DNA from: Bacteroidota bacterium
GTDB taxonomy: Bacteria; Bacteroidota; Bacteroidia; Bacteroidales; UBA932
Length of the DNA: 61,299 bases
Assembly: GCA_029567375.1 (NCBI GenBank)
Contig: JAKQLB010000168.1
Location: 1 to 61,299, forward strand
Reading direction: 5' to 3'
Shown here: positions 53,506 to 61,138 of the stretch, piece by piece
How the letters are laid out: each line of letters starts with the position of its first letter
Position numbering within the stretch: position 1 is the stretch's first letter
Translations under genes and position numbers: made by a program
The notes under the pieces: model-generated
The model's database searches: none
Told to the model about the DNA's origin: nothing
Seen by the model: only the letters and a program-made list of their open reading frames with translations

Positions 53506-54911
53506 GGGAGTTGTGCTCCGTAGCCCCGGACTGCACCGAAGAATTTAAGCGCATCTTCAAAAGGATATCTGTTGGCAAACATAGATGCGGAAGAGTCGAT
53601 GGTGCCCTGCATATTCATACCCATAGCCTGGCGGAAAACATTTGCGCCGGAGTTGGGGTCGAAATTGGTCTTTTCATTATATGCAGCCTCGATAAAGCCT
53701 TTGAGATAGGGCTCATTGAGGGCACCGTTGAAGATAGAGGGATCGGATACGGACTTGTTGCCGGAAACCTCTGCAAGTTGTTCTACATCGTCAAAGTCCT
53801 TTACCCATACTCTTAGGAACATACCGCCCCCGGGGAGACAAATGTCAGCCTGTTTGTTGAGGAAGAATAGAGAGTTTTCGCAAGTCGTTACCTTCTCACG
53901 CTCCCTGGCGGCATTGCTGTCAATACGGCAACGGTCAAGACCGGAGAAAATGCTGCAGCCGATAATATTATGGTCAAGGTAGCTGTGTACACCATTCATA
54001 TAACGATAGCCGTAACCCATATCAGCCATATCTTTAAGACGCGACCAGGTGAAAAGGACTGTGTTATTTGTGAATTTTACCTCACAATACTCTGTTGCAT
54101 AGCTGCCGGATACCTCCATTGCGGCCATACGTATGTTGATGAAAATGCAGTTGTCAACCTCCATTTTGCCTTTGAACATACCCCTTATACCATAGTTGGG
54201 ACTGTTGACGAATGCGCAGTTGCGGACCTTTATATTACAGGTAGGATTGTCCAGATAGATCAGGGCAGTCTCAGTGGTATATACCTTCTCTTCAAAGTTG
54301 GCTCCTCCGATACCTGCCGTACCGATAGGCTGCATCATCGGACTCTCAACTCCCTCTGGCTTGCCTTTGCCGGCCGGATTGTATGCAACGGAATTGCCTC
54401 TGTCGATCAGCAGACCGTCAATCACCACTTCGCCGCCATGGGTGCCTTTGATCTGGATTGTACCGCCACCTTTAGCGGTACCATTGGAAGTAGCGTCCGG
54501 CTGTACCATTGAGCGATATTTCAGAATATCTCTGGTAGAGAAATCATCGGAATAGCCTCCCATGATGGTTAAAGGCTTATCAATGACAATATTGCCGGAG
54601 TTGAGCATTCCAAAATAGTTGCCTTGTGCCACGAGAATAACATCTCCGGGCTTAGCGTTGTCAATCGCTTTTTGGAGATTCTTGTAGGGCTTTGCCTTGG
54701 AGCCGTCATTGCGGTTTGAACCGGTGAGGCTACTCACATGGATGGCATTTCCGCTACTGAAACTACCGGTGTTTCTGTTCTCTTTGTTGTCGGATTTTAC
54801 TTCGCTGGAAACAGCTTCTTTGGCTTTGTTGAGAAAACCGCCCAGCCTGCCCTGTCCCATTGCCGTCGTTGCAACTGCAAATGCAAGGACGAATGTCAAA
54901 ATTTTTTTCAT
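53502..54911 (-). CDS. Secreted right-handed beta-helix protein
   Basis: A 469-residue exported protein (signal peptide ending ATTAMGQ). After a Ser/Lys-rich linker it begins IHVSSLTGSNRNDGSKAKPYKNLQKAIDNAKPGDVILVAQG, the DUF1565/pectate-lyase-like opening, then short beta-helix coils: VIDKPLTIMGGYSDDFSTRD, VVIDGLLIDRGNS, IKVRNCAFVNSPNYGIRG, MEVDNCIFINIRMAAMEVSG. No catalytic set of polysaccharide lyases is recognisable, so binding or a diverged hydrolase is possible. Its stop overlaps that of the transglutaminase gene on the other strand. Confidence 0.75.
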   Translation of the reverse strand: MKKILTFVLAFAVATTAMGQGRLGGFLNKAKEAVSSEVKSDNKENRNTGSFSSGNAIHVSSLTGSNRNDGSKAKPYKNLQKAIDNAKPGDVILVAQGNYFGMLNSGNIVIDKPLTIMGGYSDDFSTRDILKYRSMVQPDATSNGTAKGGGTIQIKGTHGGEVVIDGLLIDRGNSVAYNPAGKGKPEGVESPMMQPIGTAGIGGANFEEKVYTTETALIYLDNPTCNIKVRNCAFVNSPNYGIRGMFKGKMEVDNCIFINIRMAAMEVSGSYATEYCEVKFTNNTVLFTWSRLKDMADMGYGYRYMNGVHSYLDHNIIGCSIFSGLDRCRIDSNAAREREKVTTCENSLFFLNKQADICLPGGGMFLRVWVKDFDDVEQLAEVSGNKSVSDPSIFNGALNEPYLKGFIEAAYNEKTNFDPNSGANVFRQAMGMNMQGTIDSSASMFANRYPFEDALKFFGAVRGYGAQLP

Positions 54912-54982
54912 GTATGAAATGGATTAGTTAGATGTATTCTGTTAAAAATTAAAACGAGGTTCCTAATATTGATGCGGCCTGA

Positions 54983-55555
54983 TTATACTGAAGCGCCCTG
55001 GCCTGCTCTGAAGGCTTTGAGGTTAGCCTCCACGACCTCTTCTCCCTTGTCGGAAAATATTCTGCGGATACCCTCCTCAAACTTCTGCGATTCCATTCCC
55101 AGAAGGTGACTGCAGGCACCCAGAAGGACAATATTAGCCCCACGAGGGTTACCCACGTCACGTGCGATGGTATCCACATCCACCAGAATGGTGTTTTTTA
55201 TTTTGCGGAGTTCCTCCATTAGCGATTCTATCTGAGGATAGTTTGGAATGTTGATAAACGGGGTAGTGTTGGTTACAATCCACCCCTCTTTGGAGAGCCA
55301 TGGGAGGTATCTGAGCGCTTCCATCGGCTCGAGCGAGATGATTATGTCTGCGCAACCTTTTGGTATCAGGTCGGAAGCTATGGGGTTGGAACTTATGCGG
55401 AGATTGGACTGCACATCTCCACCCCTCTGGCTCATGCCGTGGACCTCGGCTTGTTTAATGTTGAAGCCCTCCTTGAGAGCTGCTTCTCCGATGACGGCAG
55501 CGATGGAGAGAATTCCTTGTCCTCCCACACCGGCGAGTATTATATCTTTTTTCAT
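54983..55555 (-). CDS. iorB: Indolepyruvate oxidoreductase beta subunit
   Basis: A 190-residue gamma-domain pyruvate:ferredoxin oxidoreductase subunit: IILAGVGGQGILSIAAVIGEAALKEG at the start and EVHGMSQRGGDVQSNLRIS near 40 are the family motifs. It pairs with IorA to oxidise aryl-pyruvates (from aromatic amino acids) to aryl-acetyl-CoA with ferredoxin, or to run the reverse reaction. The start at 55555 overlaps the iorA stop by four bases; the open frame upstream to 55597 is not used. Confidence 0.9.
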   Translation of the reverse strand: MKKDIILAGVGGQGILSIAAVIGEAALKEGFNIKQAEVHGMSQRGGDVQSNLRISSNPIASDLIPKGCADIIISLEPMEALRYLPWLSKEGWIVTNTTPFINIPNYPQIESLMEELRKIKNTILVDVDTIARDVGNPRGANIVLLGACSHLLGMESQKFEEGIRRIFSDKGEEVVEANLKAFRAGQGASV

Positions 55556-57159
55556 TGTTTTCTCTTTTTTGCGTGACGTTTGGCGGTCTGAATACATTCC
55601 CTTCGGGGAATGATAACCGACAGACCTTTGTATTCTATCTCTTCTCGAATAATGCGTGTAATCTCGGGCATATTCTTCGGCAGAGGTATCACAGTACGGA
55701 TGTGAGCGGGATCAACTCCTACGGCAGCACAGATAGCTTCCAGCTTACCTGTGCCCGCGGAATCCTGTCCTCCGGTCATACCGGTAGTGAGATTGTCTGA
55801 GATGACCACCACGATATTGGCATTGACATTGGCCGCATCAAGCAGACTTGTTATACCTGAGTGGGTAAAAGTGGAGTCGCCTATAACCGCTATGCTTGGC
55901 CATAAACCGGCGTCTGCCGCTCCTCTGGCAACGGTTATGGAGGATCCCATATCGATACAGGAGCTGATGGTCCTGAAAGGAGGCAGCGCTCCGAGAGTAT
56001 AGCAACCGATGTCGCTGAAAACTTTGTGACCCGGATAGTCTGTGAGCACTTCATTTAACGCAGTATAAACATCTCTGTGTCCGCAACCCTGGCAAAGAGC
56101 GGGAGGTCTTGGCACCACCACGCTGCTCGGCAGGTTAGTTTCATGCGCAGGCAGTCCAAGAGCAGCTCTGACTGAGTTCGGATTAAGCTCTCCCATTCTC
56201 GGCAAAGCACCGCTTAGACGTCCGAGCACCTTTACAGGTGTGGGGAGGATACCTTTAATCATCTCTTCAAGCAACGGTTGTCCCTCCTCTATAACGAGGA
56301 TTGAATCGCACTCTGAGGCCATTTTGCGTATCAGGTCCGATGGTGCCGGATATTGCGAAATCTTGAGTATAGGATGTTTGTAGTTCATCACTACATTCTC
56401 CCTGAGATAATTATATGCGATGCCGCAGGCAATCACTCCGAGACTCTTGTCGGGAGCGTCGAGATAGCGGTTCCATCCCTCTTTCGATGCGCTGATGCGT
56501 TCGAGCTCCTCATAACCGGATATCACCTGAGGATATTTGCGGCGTGCGTTGGCCGGAAGCAGTATCCAGGAGGAGGGGTCTTTCGGAAATGTGAGTTTCT
56601 CCCTGCGAGGAATGGGCTTCGTAGCCACCTCTACCACTGCCCTCGAGTGGGCCATTCTGGTGGTAAGCCTCATCATCACGGGGATATTGTTCTCCTCCGA
56701 CAGGCGGAAACCATACTCCATCATATCGTAGGCCTCCTGCTGATCGGATGGCTCCAATATCGGAATAAAGGCAAATTTGCCATAAAAGCGGCTGTCCTGT
56801 TCATTCTGCGAGGAGTGCATCGAAGGGTCGTCCGCAACCACCACAATCACGCCTCCGTTTACTCCGGTAATTGCGGAATTGACAAAGGCATCGGCAGCCA
56901 CATTCAAGCCTACGTGCTTCATACATACAAGCGCACGCTGTCCCACGTAAGAGACACCCAGGGCCGTCTCCATCGCGGTCTTTTCATTGGTACACCATGT
57001 AGAATGAATACCGGCCTCACGTGCCGTCTCACTGCCTTGAATATACTCTGTAATCTCGGTGGAGGGTGTCCCCGGATAGGCATAAACGCCGGTAATTCCG
57101 GCATTTATAGCTCCCAGCGCCACCGCTTCATCACCCAATAGCAATTGTTTAACTTTCAT
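55552..57159 (-). CDS. iorA: Indolepyruvate oxidoreductase alpha subunit, no ferredoxin tail
   Basis: A 535-residue thiamine-diphosphate enzyme subunit. The pyrimidine-binding half has AINAGITGVYAYPGTPSTEI and KTAMETALGVSYVGQRAL near the start. The TPP-pyrophosphate half has PALCQGCGHRDVYTAL near 350, GDSTFTHSGI near 425 and SDNLTTGMTGGQDS near 452. Archaeal IorA of about 620-640 residues ends with a 2[4Fe-4S] ferredoxin domain; this protein ends in RRECIQTAKRHAKKRKQ with no CxxCxxC, so electrons must leave another way. Co-translated with iorB. Confidence 0.9.
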   Translation of the reverse strand: MKVKQLLLGDEAVALGAINAGITGVYAYPGTPSTEITEYIQGSETAREAGIHSTWCTNEKTAMETALGVSYVGQRALVCMKHVGLNVAADAFVNSAITGVNGGVIVVVADDPSMHSSQNEQDSRFYGKFAFIPILEPSDQQEAYDMMEYGFRLSEENNIPVMMRLTTRMAHSRAVVEVATKPIPRREKLTFPKDPSSWILLPANARRKYPQVISGYEELERISASKEGWNRYLDAPDKSLGVIACGIAYNYLRENVVMNYKHPILKISQYPAPSDLIRKMASECDSILVIEEGQPLLEEMIKGILPTPVKVLGRLSGALPRMGELNPNSVRAALGLPAHETNLPSSVVVPRPPALCQGCGHRDVYTALNEVLTDYPGHKVFSDIGCYTLGALPPFRTISSCIDMGSSITVARGAADAGLWPSIAVIGDSTFTHSGITSLLDAANVNANIVVVISDNLTTGMTGGQDSAGTGKLEAICAAVGVDPAHIRTVIPLPKNMPEITRIIREEIEYKGLSVIIPRRECIQTAKRHAKKRKQ

Positions 57160-57185
57160 TATCTATTATTTTTTCATTCAATTTT

Positions 57186-57193
57186 CAAATATA
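57186..57193 (-). promoter_or_regulatory. Candidate -7 box of iorAB
   Basis: TATATTTG on the minus strand, 26 bases before the iorA ATG. A clear -33 element was not found. Confidence 0.4.
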
Positions 57194-57319
57194 GCAAATA
57201 AATGCAATATAACATTGGAATAAAATTCTAAAATTACTTACATATTTGCGTATTTACAACCCCTAACATATCAAATTCTCACAAAAACAGCTAGTTAGAC
57301 CTTTAAATCATTAGAGTGA

Positions 57320-57354
57320 GAAAATAAAAACTCCCCGAATTCTCGAGGAGTTTG
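57320..57354 (-). terminator. Terminator of the aldo-keto reductase gene
   Basis: Stem AAACTCC / GGAGTTT with additional CGA/TCG pairing inside. On the minus strand a TTTTTATTTT tract follows; on the plus strand TTTGTTTCT follows, so it may work both ways. Confidence 0.7.
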
Positions 57355-57393
57355 TTTCTAGAAGATTAGAATTCTAGATATATATTCCCAATC

Positions 57394-57460
57394 GTCATTT
57401 CTAACTCAAAATTTCAAACACGCAACTCGCACCGCGTAACACGCACCCCATACTCCAAAA
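57394..57460. repeat. Degenerate AACTCGCA/CGTAACACGC word run
   Basis: Imperfect short words (GCAACTCGCACCGCGTAACA and similar) just past the 3' end of the reductase gene, of the same style as runs at 15171-15228, 49650-49702, 60413-60480 and 61020-61085. Confidence 0.45.
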
Positions 57461-57461
57461 C

Positions 57462-58601
57462 TCATCCTTCCCGCATTTTGCGGGCAGCTATTTCTCTCTG
57501 GCGACAAATTTCTTTCCAGGAAGGAGCTTTGACAAGTTGCGAGTTGAGTTCGCTGATTACTTCAGGAATGTCAATGCCTTGAGGGCACATTTGACTGCAT
57601 GCACCGCATCCTATGCAGTTTGAAGGGTGACCTTCTTTAGGAAGCGATTCGATGCGCATAAGAGGAGTGAAGGTGGTCTCGACGGCGAAATCGTTGCGTG
57701 CCTGGATCAGAGTGGGGATATCCAGTCCCATAGGGCAGGCCGGAGTACAATAGTTGCAGGCTGTGCAGGGCACGGAGTCTTTCATTTGTTCAGCAAGAGC
57801 ATAGAGACGGTCGCACTCTTCTTGGCTGAGCGGTGTTATACGGTTGAATATCTCGATATTCTCTACCATCTGTTGTTCGTTTGACATACCACTGAGGATC
57901 ATAGTGACCCCGGGGATGCCGGCCACCCACCTGAAAGCCTCCTCAGGTGTGGCGATGGAGAGAAGCTTGCCGCCGCGTAATGGTTCCATCACCCAAATGG
58001 GAATATCTCTCGAATTGAGCAGTTCTACCTTTTCCCGCGCTCTCTGGAGTGACCAGTCTAGGAAATTGAGCTGTATCTGACAAAACTCCATATGCTCTCC
58101 ATAGGGAGAGTCGAGAAAACGCTTGAGTGTTTCAAGCTCCGCATGCGCTGAAAAACCGAGATGACGGATACGACCCATCTCCTTCTGCTTCAGGAAATAT
58201 TCCAGAATCCCCCACTTCGGGTCAAGATAGATATCTATACAGGTCTCATGTATATTATGCATAAGGTAGAAATCAAACCACTCCACCCCGCACTTACGCA
58301 ACTGGTCCTCAAATATTACTTCAGGATTGTATTCGGATGCTATCTGGTGGCCGGGATACTTATTAGCGATGTACCAGTTTTCGCGCGGGTGACGGCGCAA
58401 TGCCTCACCGGCAACAACCTCCGACAGACCTCCGTGATAGGGATACGCGGTATCAAAATAGTTGATTCCATGCTCAATTGCATAGTCTACCATACGGAAG
58501 GTGACCTCACTATCAATCTCACCATCAGGTGTCACAGGTAATCTCATCAGACCGAATCCCAGAAGGGAAAGCCGGAGTTCTTTGAAGTTGGAGTATTTCA
58601 T
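57462..58601 (-). CDS. Aldo-keto reductase with two [4Fe-4S] motifs
   Basis: A 379-residue oxidoreductase. The first ~270 residues are an aldo-keto reductase barrel with catalytic Asp50 and Tyr55 (FDTAYPYHGG), Lys81 (IANKYPG) and His115 (YLMHNIHE). The C-terminal ~100 residues carry two ferredoxin-type cluster sites, CTACNYCTPACP near 279 and CIGCGACSQMCP near 335. The combination suggests an enzyme linking NAD(P)H, ferredoxin-like clusters and a carbonyl substrate. The substrate is unknown. Monocistronic, with promoter and terminator. Confidence 0.9.
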   Translation of the reverse strand: MKYSNFKELRLSLLGFGLMRLPVTPDGEIDSEVTFRMVDYAIEHGINYFDTAYPYHGGLSEVVAGEALRRHPRENWYIANKYPGHQIASEYNPEVIFEDQLRKCGVEWFDFYLMHNIHETCIDIYLDPKWGILEYFLKQKEMGRIRHLGFSAHAELETLKRFLDSPYGEHMEFCQIQLNFLDWSLQRAREKVELLNSRDIPIWVMEPLRGGKLLSIATPEEAFRWVAGIPGVTMILSGMSNEQQMVENIEIFNRITPLSQEECDRLYALAEQMKDSVPCTACNYCTPACPMGLDIPTLIQARNDFAVETTFTPLMRIESLPKEGHPSNCIGCGACSQMCPQGIDIPEVISELNSQLVKAPSWKEICRQREIAARKMREG

Positions 58602-58626
58602 TGTCTCTTTTTTTCGATTATCCTTG

Positions 58627-58657
58627 TAAAGGTAGGTTTTTAAATCGAAAAATTCAA
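58627..58657 (-). promoter_or_regulatory. Promoter of the aldo-keto reductase
   Basis: On the minus strand TTG (58657-58655) and TACCTTTA (58634-58627) are 20 bases apart; the last base departs from TAnnTTTG. Confidence 0.4.
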
Positions 58658-58751
58658 CAAATGACTAACACTATGACAGCCTTTAGAACACTACAAATCT
58701 CCAATATCAATCATCGCGCAATACTTAATTGTTATTTTATGGTATAAAAGA

Positions 58752-58786
58752 TAAAAAAGGGTTGGGACTTTGTTGTGTCCCAACCC
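58752..58786 (-). terminator. Terminator of the FISUMP-tail lipoprotein gene
   Basis: Perfect 10-bp stem GGGTTGGGAC / GTCCCAACCC with an 8-base loop; on the minus strand it is followed by TTTTTTATC. About 100 bases past the stop. Confidence 0.9.
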
Positions 58787-58884
58787 AAGGTTTATGCAGT
58801 GATAGTCAGACAATAGGCCTGATTAATCAGCCGAAGGCATAACCCCATGCCTCTTAAAGGCGGCCGGGGTAATCAATCCGACTA

Positions 58885-60393
58885 TTACCGGGACACCAAG
58901 CGAACGGAGTGCCTTCTGGTGCTGTTGTAGCTGACGCTGTACGCGTAGTTGCCGTTGAAGAACATGTTCCACACGTTGCTGCCGCTGTCCACCGTGGACG
59001 ACCAGTAGTCGCTCCACTCGCCTTGGTGGATGGGCGTGCCCGTGGAAGTCCTATACCCCGCCGCCGGGAACACGCGCGAAACCACGGCAACGCTATTCCA
59101 ATCGGCATCTTTTGCCTGTTGAATCGTGTATTGTGTGGCGGTTTTCTTCATATCGACTACCATTCGGGCATTCGGGTTACCGGCAACCAGGTTCTCCTTC
59201 CGGAAACGAACTATCGCGTATAATGTCGGGTTGGATTGGTGCGTGTAGGTTAACGTGGCGTAAACCACACTGCCAATATTCTCAAAAGTACCGTTCATGG
59301 TATAACTTTCACCGCCAACAGTTACAGCTGCGTTACTGAGTGTACGAGTACTCCAAGTGTTGTTGAAATTAATATAAGTGTTCGATTCCGGGATAATGGC
59401 TCGCCACTCTTGAATAGTGGGCAGGTAGTAATCCTTGCCGCCAAGCGTGGCCGGGGTGGTGTTGTATGCTGTCATGGCATCATTCCAATCAAAGAGATAC
59501 TCCCCTGTGGCGTCGTGATCTGCCTCGAAGGTGCCGGTGAGGTTTGCCATGTTGTGCTCGGCAAAGTAGCTGAGCGGGTTGATCCAGTCGATCGCCGGAC
59601 TCCAGTTGTTTATAGCACCTTTGTAGCGGTCTCCTGCTGCATAGTTCTTTTCAGTTGTAACTGTGTTGCTTTGGAAAGACAATTGCTCTCCGTACAGTGC
59701 TACCATATATTTTCCACCTGCGATTATCTTCATCGCTGCAGGGTCAAAAGAGAGGTAAGCGGTAAGACTACTGTTAGTTGCTGAGAAGGTTACTCCGGTT
59801 ACGTGAAGAGTCATCGATTTAAAGACCCCCGTTGCCGTCTCTTCCGTCCAGTCAATGTGACTGAGCGTCCCTACTTCTTGCGGCACGTTGGTGAGATCAA
59901 ATCTGATGATGCTGCTTTTCAAGACCAGGGAAAAGGTTTGATTGAGAGGGTTGGCCGTTTCGTCGTACAATAGCAGCTTTTTGCTGAGATGTGCCGTTGT
60001 ACCATTTCCGCTTTGTGTCTGCTGCCAGAAGTTATCGGCAAGTTGCACATTTCCGTTATTATCCAGCACGATGGCCTCTGCCGGATAGTAGGCCTTGTAG
60101 ATGTCGGCACCCTTTACCTCTGTTCCTCTAAAATTATTGCCTCCGTCGTATTCGAAAGGAGCACAATCTATATAGGTTCCACCTGCGTCATATCCTGCCA
60201 GCAGTAGTTTGTCACCGGACTCCCATGCGAGTTTGCGTGTGCCGTCGTTGTATGATACGCGTGTATCCGGTGATATATTGGCGCTTATGGTCACGATCTT
60301 TCCCACTTCCTTCTCAGGTTCGGGAATAGGTTCAAGCGTACAGCCCGCCACCATTATGGCAAGCAGTGTAATAATAAATAGTTTTAACTTCAT
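58885..60393 (-). CDS. Fimbrillin-like lipoprotein with C-type-lectin/FISUMP tail; candidate DGR target
   Basis: A 502-residue lipoprotein (lipobox MVAGC, Cys18). Residues about 30-260 have the fimbrillin-like opening VGKIVTISANISPDTRVSYND and beta strands, as in Bacteroidales pilin-like or surface proteins. Residues about 310-502 resemble FISUMP domains: KDYYLPTIQEWRAIIPES, then GYRTSTGTPIHQGEWSDYWSST and a close RRHSVRLVSR. In the last 43 codons, 41 end in G or C, and nearly all Ser, Asp, Asn, Tyr and Phe codons are NNC, whereas upstream codons mix A/T and G/C endings. The shift begins near 59085. It follows a small protein gene on the same strand. Confidence 0.8.
   Translation of the reverse strand: MKLKLFIITLLAIMVAGCTLEPIPEPEKEVGKIVTISANISPDTRVSYNDGTRKLAWESGDKLLLAGYDAGGTYIDCAPFEYDGGNNFRGTEVKGADIYKAYYPAEAIVLDNNGNVQLADNFWQQTQSGNGTTAHLSKKLLLYDETANPLNQTFSLVLKSSIIRFDLTNVPQEVGTLSHIDWTEETATGVFKSMTLHVTGVTFSATNSSLTAYLSFDPAAMKIIAGGKYMVALYGEQLSFQSNTVTTEKNYAAGDRYKGAINNWSPAIDWINPLSYFAEHNMANLTGTFEADHDATGEYLFDWNDAMTAYNTTPATLGGKDYYLPTIQEWRAIIPESNTYINFNNTWSTRTLSNAAVTVGGESYTMNGTFENIGSVVYATLTYTHQSNPTLYAIVRFRKENLVAGNPNARMVVDMKKTATQYTIQQAKDADWNSVAVVSRVFPAAGYRTSTGTPIHQGEWSDYWSSTVDSGSNVWNMFFNGNYAYSVSYNSTRRHSVRLVSR
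58888..59016 (-). other. Candidate variable region (GC-rich NNC codon cassette)
   Basis: The final 43 codons encode a WSDYWSST-to-RLVSR lectin-like end. Codons at the exposed-looking positions are AGC, GAC, TAC, TTC, AAC, ACC and CAC, all reachable from AAC by changing only its two adenines. That is the footprint of adenine-directed mutagenesis by a diversity-generating retroelement, though horizontal import of a GC-rich cassette would also explain the codon shift. Confidence 0.45.
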
Positions 60394-60412
60394 AGTTATG
60401 TGTTTTGTTTTT

Positions 60413-60480
60413 TAATTGCTAATTGTTAATGGTTAATTGCCAAAAACTAACGGCCAATTGTCAACAGCTAATAACTAACA
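60413..60480. repeat. Degenerate TTAATTG/CTAACGGCC word run
   Basis: Imperfect short words (AATTGCTAATTGTTAATGGTTAATTGCC and so on, broken here for length) between the small protein gene and the lipoprotein gene, resembling the other intergenic runs in this window. Confidence 0.5.
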
Positions 60481-60483
60481 AAC

Positions 60484-60621
60484 CTACCAGGCATCTCCTC
60501 CGTCTCCAACGTCAGGCAGACTTGCCGTGAGGATATTTTGGGTAAGTTCAATTTCAATGACTTCGATATCGGGCGCGATATACACTCTCGTTGCCAAATC
60601 AATGTTGACTTCTTTTTTCAT
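60484..60621 (-). CDS. Small acidic protein, 45 residues
   Basis: An intact 45-codon frame: MKKEVNIDLATRVYIAPDIE at the start, then VIEIELTQNILTASL and an acidic Gly-Asp end (GDGGDAW). I recognise the general style (YxxPxxExxxIxxxxxIL then an acidic Gly-rich tail) from small proteins next to fimbrillin-like lipoproteins in Bacteroidales, but know no established function or family name. No signal peptide. It lies 90 bases before the FISUMP-tail lipoprotein on the same strand and is probably co-transcribed. Codon use and frame length favour a real gene; a leader-peptide role is an alternative. Confidence 0.65.
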   Translation of the reverse strand: MKKEVNIDLATRVYIAPDIEVIEIELTQNILTASLPDVGDGGDAW

Positions 60622-60735
60622 AATTTGTAGGGTTTAAAATGATTGTCTGTTTTTTTATTGTTTTCGTAAGAAGAGCTTACAGAGTCACTTCGCAGCAAAG
60701 CCGATTATTGCAGCAAAACGATTCGGTTATTACGG

Positions 60736-60774
60736 AAAAAAGAAACTTCCTGTTGGCTCCGACGGGGCCAACAG
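60736..60774 (-). terminator. Candidate attenuator upstream of the small protein gene
   Basis: CTGTTGGC / GCCAACAG stem, closed inside by CC/GG, followed on the minus strand by GAAGTTTCTTTTTT. It sits in the presumed leader of the small protein-lipoprotein unit, about 115 bases before the small gene, with no minus-strand gene upstream of it to end. Confidence 0.5.
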
Positions 60775-61019
60775 AACTTGGAGATCGGATAGGGTGTAAG
60801 TGCCGTTATACGTGCACGGATGGGGATGGTAAATATCTCTATATCAGCAAGATAGAGTGAATATGCGGACAATTGCCCGCATTGACATAATGCAGTATTA
60901 AGTTGTAGCGCACTCATGGATAAAGTTCCCCGTTTATCTATCTGAGTATTTAGGGGTAAAATTAAATAGAAAAAATAAAACGACAAAATACCAAAGTAAA
61001 ACAATCAAATAGTTTCCAG

Positions 61020-61085
61020 CCATCGACTCCTAACCCATCCGGCCTCCAAGTCCTAACCCAGAAATCTAACTCATAACTCGGCACT
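61020..61085. repeat. Degenerate CCTAACCC/CTAACTCATAACTCGG word run
   Basis: Short imperfect words (CTCCTAACCCATCCGGCCTC, AAGTCCTAACCCAG, CTAACTCATAACTCGG) upstream of the HerA-like gene, of the same style as the other runs listed. Confidence 0.45.
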
Positions 61086-61102
61086 TATAACTAAAAAATT
61101 CT

Positions 61103-61110
61103 TACCTTTG
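61103..61110 (+). promoter_or_regulatory. Candidate -7 box of the HerA-like ATPase gene
   Basis: TACCTTTG, 28 bases before the ATG at 61139. No clear -33 partner. Confidence 0.4.
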
Positions 61111-61138
61111 AAAATTAACCGGAAAAAACCAAATCATT

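Larger units (their letters stand above)
57194..57461. other. Intergenic stretch between iorA and the aldo-keto reductase
   Basis: AT-rich sequence holding the reductase terminator (57320-57354) and, at 57394-57460, a degenerate run of AACTCGCACCGCGTAACACGCACC-type words. No gene is visible. Confidence 0.5.
60622..61138. other. Intergenic region with hairpins, no supported gene
   Basis: About 517 bases between two divergent genes. It contains an 8-bp hairpin with T tract toward the minus strand (60736-60774), an ATGCGG/CCGCAT hairpin at 60863-60882, a degenerate word run at 61020-61085, and the promoter box of the last gene. Open frames on both strands here lack recognisable features. Confidence 0.5.

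Noticed and set aside
56353-57141. 262-codon plus-strand open frame opposite iorA
   Set aside because: Antisense shadow of a well-supported enzyme gene; composition is His/Gly-rich as expected for reverse reading.
60639-60860. 73-codon plus-strand frame
   Set aside because: Runs through two hairpins and has no recognisable features or promoter.
60705-61004. 99-codon minus-strand frame upstream of the small protein
   Set aside because: It overlaps a terminator-like hairpin and shows no domain or typical signal peptide; codon use is unconvincing.
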